Shown here: one piece after another, positions 36,035-39,668 of the stretch
Numbering within the stretch: the stretch's first letter is position 1
Layout: the number at the start of each line of letters is the position of its first letter
Assembly: GCA_001920415.1 (NCBI GenBank)
Contig: MNJR01000115.1
Location: forward strand, 57,352-97,019
Origin: Acidobacteria bacterium 13_1_20CM_3_53_8
GTDB taxonomy: Bacteria > Acidobacteriota > Blastocatellia > Pyrinomonadales > Pyrinomonadaceae
Length of the DNA: 39,668 bases
Direction of reading: 5' to 3'
Notes under the pieces: generated by a model
Seen by the model: only the letters and a program-made list of their open reading frames with translations
Databases searched by the model: none
What the model was told of the DNA's origin: nothing
Made by a program: the position numbers and the translations under genes

Positions 36035-36482
36035 AACTTTTTGGCGGAGCCGACGGGACTCGAACCCGTGCGCTTCGCCGCCTTTGTGCCTTTTTCGCCC
36101 AATTTTCTACCCATTTACAGCCACCAAAGTCGATTGTTTGTAATGATTCATTATTACCACCATCTATACTAACTCTAGTAGGGTCATAATAAATATCATA
36201 GAGTCCCAACGTTATCGCCTTGGGAGAAACTGTAAAGGGAAGGTGTCCCCCGGCCTTTGCCCATCCCGGTATGCCGGGCTTGAACCTAGCATTATCTATT
36301 GGGGAATATGTACCGTTACCCTGAACGGTCATCTGAGGAAAAAACTGTCGGAGAGCATCTCGAAGACACCGTGACAGTTGTTGTCCATCTGTATCCTTAG
36401 CCCGCGCGTCGAATAATCCCACACGCCAACTCAACTGCGGGGGGCCGCCCTCGTTATCTGGCTTGAAGTAAGGGTACTCCAC
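36033..36482 (-). pseudogene. RHS C-terminal segment in a shifted frame, ending in the tRNA fragment
   Basis: A 149-codon frame from a GTG at 36482, overlapping the RHS gene end by 52 bases. The product (FKPDNEGGPPQLSWRVGLFD; LSRCLRDALRQFFPQMTVQG; LGLYDIYYDPTRVSI) reads like an RHS C-terminal extension. Its last residues RVRVPSAPPKS are merely the translated tRNA end. Either it is a separate overlapping gene, or, more likely, one indel separated it from the upstream RHS frame and the attachment site truncated it. The function of the tail is unknown. Confidence 0.5.
36042..36073 (-). other. tRNA 3' fragment (T-arm, acceptor strand, CCA): candidate attachment site
   Basis: Read on the minus strand, 36069-36042 gives T-stem ACGGG, T-loop TTCGAGT, CCCGT, then CGGCTCC, G and CCA. 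The 5' half, including the D-arm and anticodon, is absent upstream. G as discriminator is compatible with Ser, Asn, Asp, Glu or Gln; the identity cannot be settled. A lone 3' tRNA end is the usual product of integration into a tRNA gene. The geometry places the element to the right, with the intact tRNA expected beyond 39668. Confidence 0.8.
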
Positions 36483-38017
36483 GCCGATAAGCCTAATCCA
36501 AACGGCACAATTGCACCCTGCTCGTGCCTGAATCCGTTCTTATCATGGATAAGATATTCCACTGTGGCAGCACCAGTGTCCATCAAGTGAGCCGCTTCAG
36601 CACAATCGAAAGCTATACCGTTTAGAGCACAACGTCCATCGGGCACAGCAAATCCAGCCAGAAGTGAACCGTTACCTTGCTCTGTTGGAGTGCCGGGAGG
36701 ATTTGGGTCAACGAACGGGTCACTGTATCCCATGTTAATGCCCATAGGATCAGGTTCTATCTCTGCCTCGTAGTTGCCGTACTGGGATGAGAATCCGCGA
36801 GCGCCTGTTACAGGATTATCATGCACCCATAAGACTGCACTCTCTCCTGTGCCCATGTTGTACTCATGACGGGCTATGACCTCATCGCCTAGATAGACAT
36901 AACCCATCATCTTCTGCCCTTGATAGTTGATGTCTGCGATGACCTGCCCACCCAACACACTGCTTCTCAAATAATAAGTTACATCGCCTTGCCCTGTCCT
37001 CTTCACCACTTGAGAATCACCATCGAACGCTTCTGCTATGGCCTGAGTGTTATCGCTACTCTGTACTTTTAGATTATGCCCGGCAGAATCGTAAGTAAAC
37101 TGCATGTCCGGGTTCTGCAAGACGTTGCCTTCTGCATCATAGTGCCAGTTGGGATCAGGACCCTGCCCATTAGCAGCTTGCCTCCGGTTGTGAGAATCAT
37201 ACTGTACATTGAAGTAATCCGACTGACTCCAGTATCGGTTCTCTCGGCTGGTCATGTTGCCCCATACATCGTGCTGATAGGTTTGACGAAAAGGGCCTGG
37301 ATCGCCGTAATGAATGCCAGTAAGATAGTACCTTGCGTCTGCGCCGGAGTAAGCCTCTCTCATCCTGCCCATTTGATCGTAAGCGAAGGCTCTATCCAGC
37401 AGGTCATTCAAGTAATCGTGCGATGAGCGCAAGTTCCCGTCAGGCTCATAAGTGTAATCGTTGCTCACAACGGTGACGGGGCCACTCTGCGTCGGGGAGG
37501 TGAGTTGAAAACTCTGTAGTCGCAAACTAGCATCGTAGCCGATAGAGAGAGTTGTGCTATTGCCGTAAGTCATGCCTTTGGGAGCACCCCATGCACGATA
37601 CTGTATGTTAGAAGCAAACTGCGTAACGTTAGGCCAGCCCGTGCCGGTTACCTCAATTGCTCGTCCTATCGAGTCATAGTTATAGCCGACAGTCTGACCG
37701 AATGGGTCTGTTATCTTCTTCAACTCTCCACTGAGGTTGTAGTCATAGGTGAGAGTGAATGAACCGGACACGCCGCTGAACTGGCGAGTTTCGGATCGCA
37801 GTCGTGATTGTGTATCGTAAATGTAAGAGGTGCTGCCCGTGCTATCACTCATTGATATGCGATTGCCTACAGAGTCATAGGAATAGCTGACATCAGAGGG
37901 CAAGGGGATTGATGTGGAATCAGGAGTGGAATAAGTAATACCTGTTACCAGATGACGTGAGTTATAACTGTAGGTTGCACTTGCTCCTCTTGCGTCTGTT
38001 ACCCTGTTGCTGTGCAT
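36431..38017 (-). CDS. orphan RHS/YD-repeat tip without N-terminus
   Basis: 528 residues of YD repeats (YSYDSVGNRISMSDSTG, FAYDQMGRMREAY, WHYDAEGNVLQNPD) through an RHS-core-like end (YVYLGDEVIARHEY). After this comes a linker, CALNGIAFDCAEAAHLMD, and a short unrelated tail. A typical RHS protein exceeds 1000 residues and has an export or anchor region; here there is none. The ATG is eight codons after the lipoprotein stop, in the same frame, and has no Shine-Dalgarno. This is the pattern of a displaced C-terminal tip behind a complete rhs gene. It may be silent. Confidence 0.7.
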   Translation of the reverse strand: MHSNRVTDARGASATYSYNSRHLVTGITYSTPDSTSIPLPSDVSYSYDSVGNRISMSDSTGSTSYIYDTQSRLRSETRQFSGVSGSFTLTYDYNLSGELKKITDPFGQTVGYNYDSIGRAIEVTGTGWPNVTQFASNIQYRAWGAPKGMTYGNSTTLSIGYDASLRLQSFQLTSPTQSGPVTVVSNDYTYEPDGNLRSSHDYLNDLLDRAFAYDQMGRMREAYSGADARYYLTGIHYGDPGPFRQTYQHDVWGNMTSRENRYWSQSDYFNVQYDSHNRRQAANGQGPDPNWHYDAEGNVLQNPDMQFTYDSAGHNLKVQSSDNTQAIAEAFDGDSQVVKRTGQGDVTYYLRSSVLGGQVIADINYQGQKMMGYVYLGDEVIARHEYNMGTGESAVLWVHDNPVTGARGFSSQYGNYEAEIEPDPMGINMGYSDPFVDPNPPGTPTEQGNGSLLAGFAVPDGRCALNGIAFDCAEAAHLMDTGAATVEYLIHDKNGFRHEQGAIVPFGLGLSAWSTLTSSQITRAAPRS

Positions 38018-38041
38018 TGTTCTGCGGAATACACATTCTTG

Positions 38042-38788
38042 TTAGTTGCTGTTCGGTGGCTCTAAAAAATAAGGTTTGAGTTTCTGCCATTCTGATGGAG
38101 ATTCCAAACAGCCTTCCGGCAATAGTTGTGCACCTGGTTCATGGACAATAATCGCCTCAAGATACCGCTGCCGCGACGTGCGGCTATACCAGAATTCAAA
38201 GGCAATACCACCATTTAGATCATCCCAGAAGACTATGTCTCGACCGCCTTCAGCTTCAGTATGGTAGCCAAGTCGCACGAAGGACTGGAGGTTAGGATAC
38301 TGACGACGTATTTGGTCGGGCGAGCTGCTGGACGTGATCCCGTTGGCGGTCGCGTAGCGGTTTGTGGCCGCCACGATCTGAATGACACGCCCTTTGCTCA
38401 CATAAACATATATCCCATTCTGGACTTGGACATCGCTTTGCGTCTTCATGTAATCGAGCCAGTGCATCTGTGTTACACCCTCACAACATTGCTGAGGCCA
38501 GCAGGGCTGTGAGTATTGGTAGGTGTATTCATCGTAATACTTGTTGCCAAACACCGCCCCGAACACCTGTTGGGCGTACTCGCGCGTATCGCCTAGTTGC
38601 ACCGGGCCGATGCTACGCCCAGGAACGATCAGGGAGGAAGTCGCTTGAGATGTTGCATTGACCGTTGCGTTTTTAACTGCTTTATTGGTCGTTTGGTTCA
38701 TCGCAGGGTGACAGCTAGTAAGTAGCAGACCACTTAAACTTAGTGAAGTTACCAATCGCCTAAATGATGCGCTTCTATTTCTTATCAT
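38042..38788 (-). CDS. lipoprotein between RHS genes, candidate immunity protein
   Basis: 248 residues with a signal peptide ending in LLTSC, a good lipobox (C about 26), then a Thr/Asn/Ala-rich linker. The mature domain includes SLIVPGRSIGPVQLGD and VFGNKYYDEYTYQYSQPCWP, with cysteines in CWPQQCCEGV, and no catalytic motif I recognise. It lies 59 bases downstream of an RHS-type gene whose end resembles a peptidoglycan lyase. Envelope location is what would be needed to protect a cell's own wall. The immunity role is inferred from position and localisation only. Confidence 0.65.
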   Translation of the reverse strand: MIRNRSASFRRLVTSLSLSGLLLTSCHPAMNQTTNKAVKNATVNATSQATSSLIVPGRSIGPVQLGDTREYAQQVFGAVFGNKYYDEYTYQYSQPCWPQQCCEGVTQMHWLDYMKTQSDVQVQNGIYVYVSKGRVIQIVAATNRYATANGITSSSSPDQIRRQYPNLQSFVRLGYHTEAEGGRDIVFWDDLNGGIAFEFWYSRTSRQRYLEAIIVHEPGAQLLPEGCLESPSEWQKLKPYFLEPPNSN

Positions 38789-38847
38789 CCGACTCTCCTA
38801 CTCTCCTATTAAAGCTGATAGCTTTAATGCCCATTTGAGCAGGGCCT

Positions 38848-39668
38848 CTAAAAACAGTTCTTTGCGATAGCCAGCACATCAGTGACATAAGTTGGATTGC
38901 CGGGCGCAGTACCCCGGTCCAATATATTTACTCCCGCTTGACCATTTGCGATACGACCCAGCATGCGGCCAGTCGCTCTAACATGACCAGCATTATAACC
39001 CCGCAGGGCACCCGCTACGGCCAGCTCGGGGCCGAACTTCGTAAAGCTTTGAATTAAGCCAGCTACTTTAGCTGACGCCCTATCAGCCGCTGTTCCGGGA
39101 TCATAAGCCCAATTCCGCGCGTCAGGATAACTATGATCATCAAATTGGAATATCCCGTGACCGTGACCATGATCCCCGGTTATGTTTCTAAACCCCGTCT
39201 CTCGGATACCAAGAGCAGCTAAGATTCTCGGATCAATGCTATGTGCACCGCCCGCACGGGTAAGAATATCCCAAGCCGCCTTTGCTCGATTTATTGCATC
39301 TTGTGCCTCTTGTGGTTTTTTAAATCCTGCAACAGCCAAAGCATCTAAACAGGCTTGGCTAAGCTGCCCTTGTTGTGCAGTTTGTTGCGGTGCAGGGTTC
39401 TGCTGCGATGGCGGCGGAGTAGGAGTCTTCGAGGGACTCGGTATAGGGTTCTGCCCGTAGTTAGCAATCCAAGTCCAGAACCCACCAGTCTCAGCCCTGT
39501 TGACAATCACTACATCAAACGGGTCACCCTTGTCCGGCACTACCGTGCGGCTGCCACCAGAGCCGCTATCAACACGCGTGCCTCCATCATTATATGCCCA
39601 GTATCCTCCCCCATGAGGATTAGTCAGAAACATAAAATCCTCCAAAGGCATAGCTATACCATCCCGAG
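38848..39668 (-). CDS. C-terminal part of an RHS-type protein with transglycosylase-like domain (5' end outside window)
   Basis: The frame is open to the window edge; an internal ATG at 39651 would give 267 residues, but upstream codons are sense. It begins with DGIAMPLEDFMFLTNPHG, which parallels the post-core linker of the orphan RHS tip (NGIAFDC...). This suggests the visible part is the tail of a longer RHS protein. After a Pro/Gln linker (about residues 70-95) comes a lysozyme-like/lytic-transglycosylase-type domain: SIDPRILAALGIRETGF with a candidate catalytic Glu, GDHGHGHGIFQFD, and LRGYNAGHVRATG. It would cut peptidoglycan glycan strands. Two cysteines (CLDAL and the terminal NCF) could pair. 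Confidence 0.7.
   Translation of the reverse strand, partial: RDGIAMPLEDFMFLTNPHGGGYWAYNDGGTRVDSGSGGSRTVVPDKGDPFDVVIVNRAETGGFWTWIANYGQNPIPSPSKTPTPPPSQQNPAPQQTAQQGQLSQACLDALAVAGFKKPQEAQDAINRAKAAWDILTRAGGAHSIDPRILAALGIRETGFRNITGDHGHGHGIFQFDDHSYPDARNWAYDPGTAADRASAKVAGLIQSFTKFGPELAVAGALRGYNAGHVRATGRMLGRIANGQAGVNILDRGTAPGNPTYVTDVLAIAKNCF

Noticed and set aside
36042-36120. complete tRNA gene on the minus strand
   Set aside because: Only the T-arm, acceptor 3' strand and CCA are present; no anticodon stem or D-arm can be found upstream.

Overview
The window looks like a chromosomal stretch from an Acidobacteriota member, most likely class Blastocatellia (subdivision 4). This is inferred from gene content, not from a marker gene. 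The pointers are a winged-helix/TolB-like sensor-regulator, a HAF-repeat exported protein, a TRAP-transporter TAtT-family lipoprotein, a FecR/DUF6600 protein, RHS proteins, and a four-domain ElbD-type ether-lipid enzyme. No rRNA gene, complete tRNA gene or CRISPR array was seen.

Layout. 1-2.4 kb: a truncated regulator diverging from a small CxxC protein and a secreted HAF-repeat protein. 2.7-5.9 kb (minus): a PAP2 phosphatase abutting a large protein with a PhnD-like periplasmic domain, a membrane helix and an unknown cytoplasmic domain. 6.6-12.1 kb (plus): metH, a PlsC-like acyltransferase and a diacylglycerol-kinase-like lipid kinase. 12.4-21.1 kb (minus): HAD hydrolase, LarA-like protein, HigB toxin, HigA antitoxin, ElbD homologue and an NAD-dependent epimerase, probably a lipid-modification cluster interrupted by a toxin-antitoxin pair. 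21.4-26.8 kb (mostly plus): a TAtT-like lipoprotein, a zinc-ribbon-like protein, an AT-rich hypothetical gene, two small proteins, a coding remnant and a FecR/DUF6600 protein. 27.4-35.6 kb: polyphosphate kinase, three tandem paralogous exported proteins with kinase-like motifs, a translationally coupled ABC exporter, then a convergent exported tyrosine-phosphatase-like enzyme. 36.0-39.7 kb (minus): an RHS-type cluster ending exactly in a 3' tRNA fragment, which looks like one end of an integrated element.

Two themes stand out. The first is phosphate and lipid chemistry: PAP2 phosphatase, lipid kinase, acyltransferases, ElbD, polyphosphate kinase, and exported kinase-like proteins beside an exported phosphatase. 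The second is intergenic architecture. Many gaps contain long inverted repeats, several starting at or within a few bases of a stop codon. Three loci share one 29-base-arm GC-rich palindrome wrapped in different outer inverted repeats. Others are AT-rich hairpins built from degenerate 7-base units.

The best candidates for undescribed biology are the tandem exported kinase-like family with its ABC exporter and phosphatase, the PhnD-like receptor/PAP2 pair, and the RHS cluster, where a transglycosylase-like C-terminal domain is followed by a lipoprotein that could be a periplasmic immunity protein.
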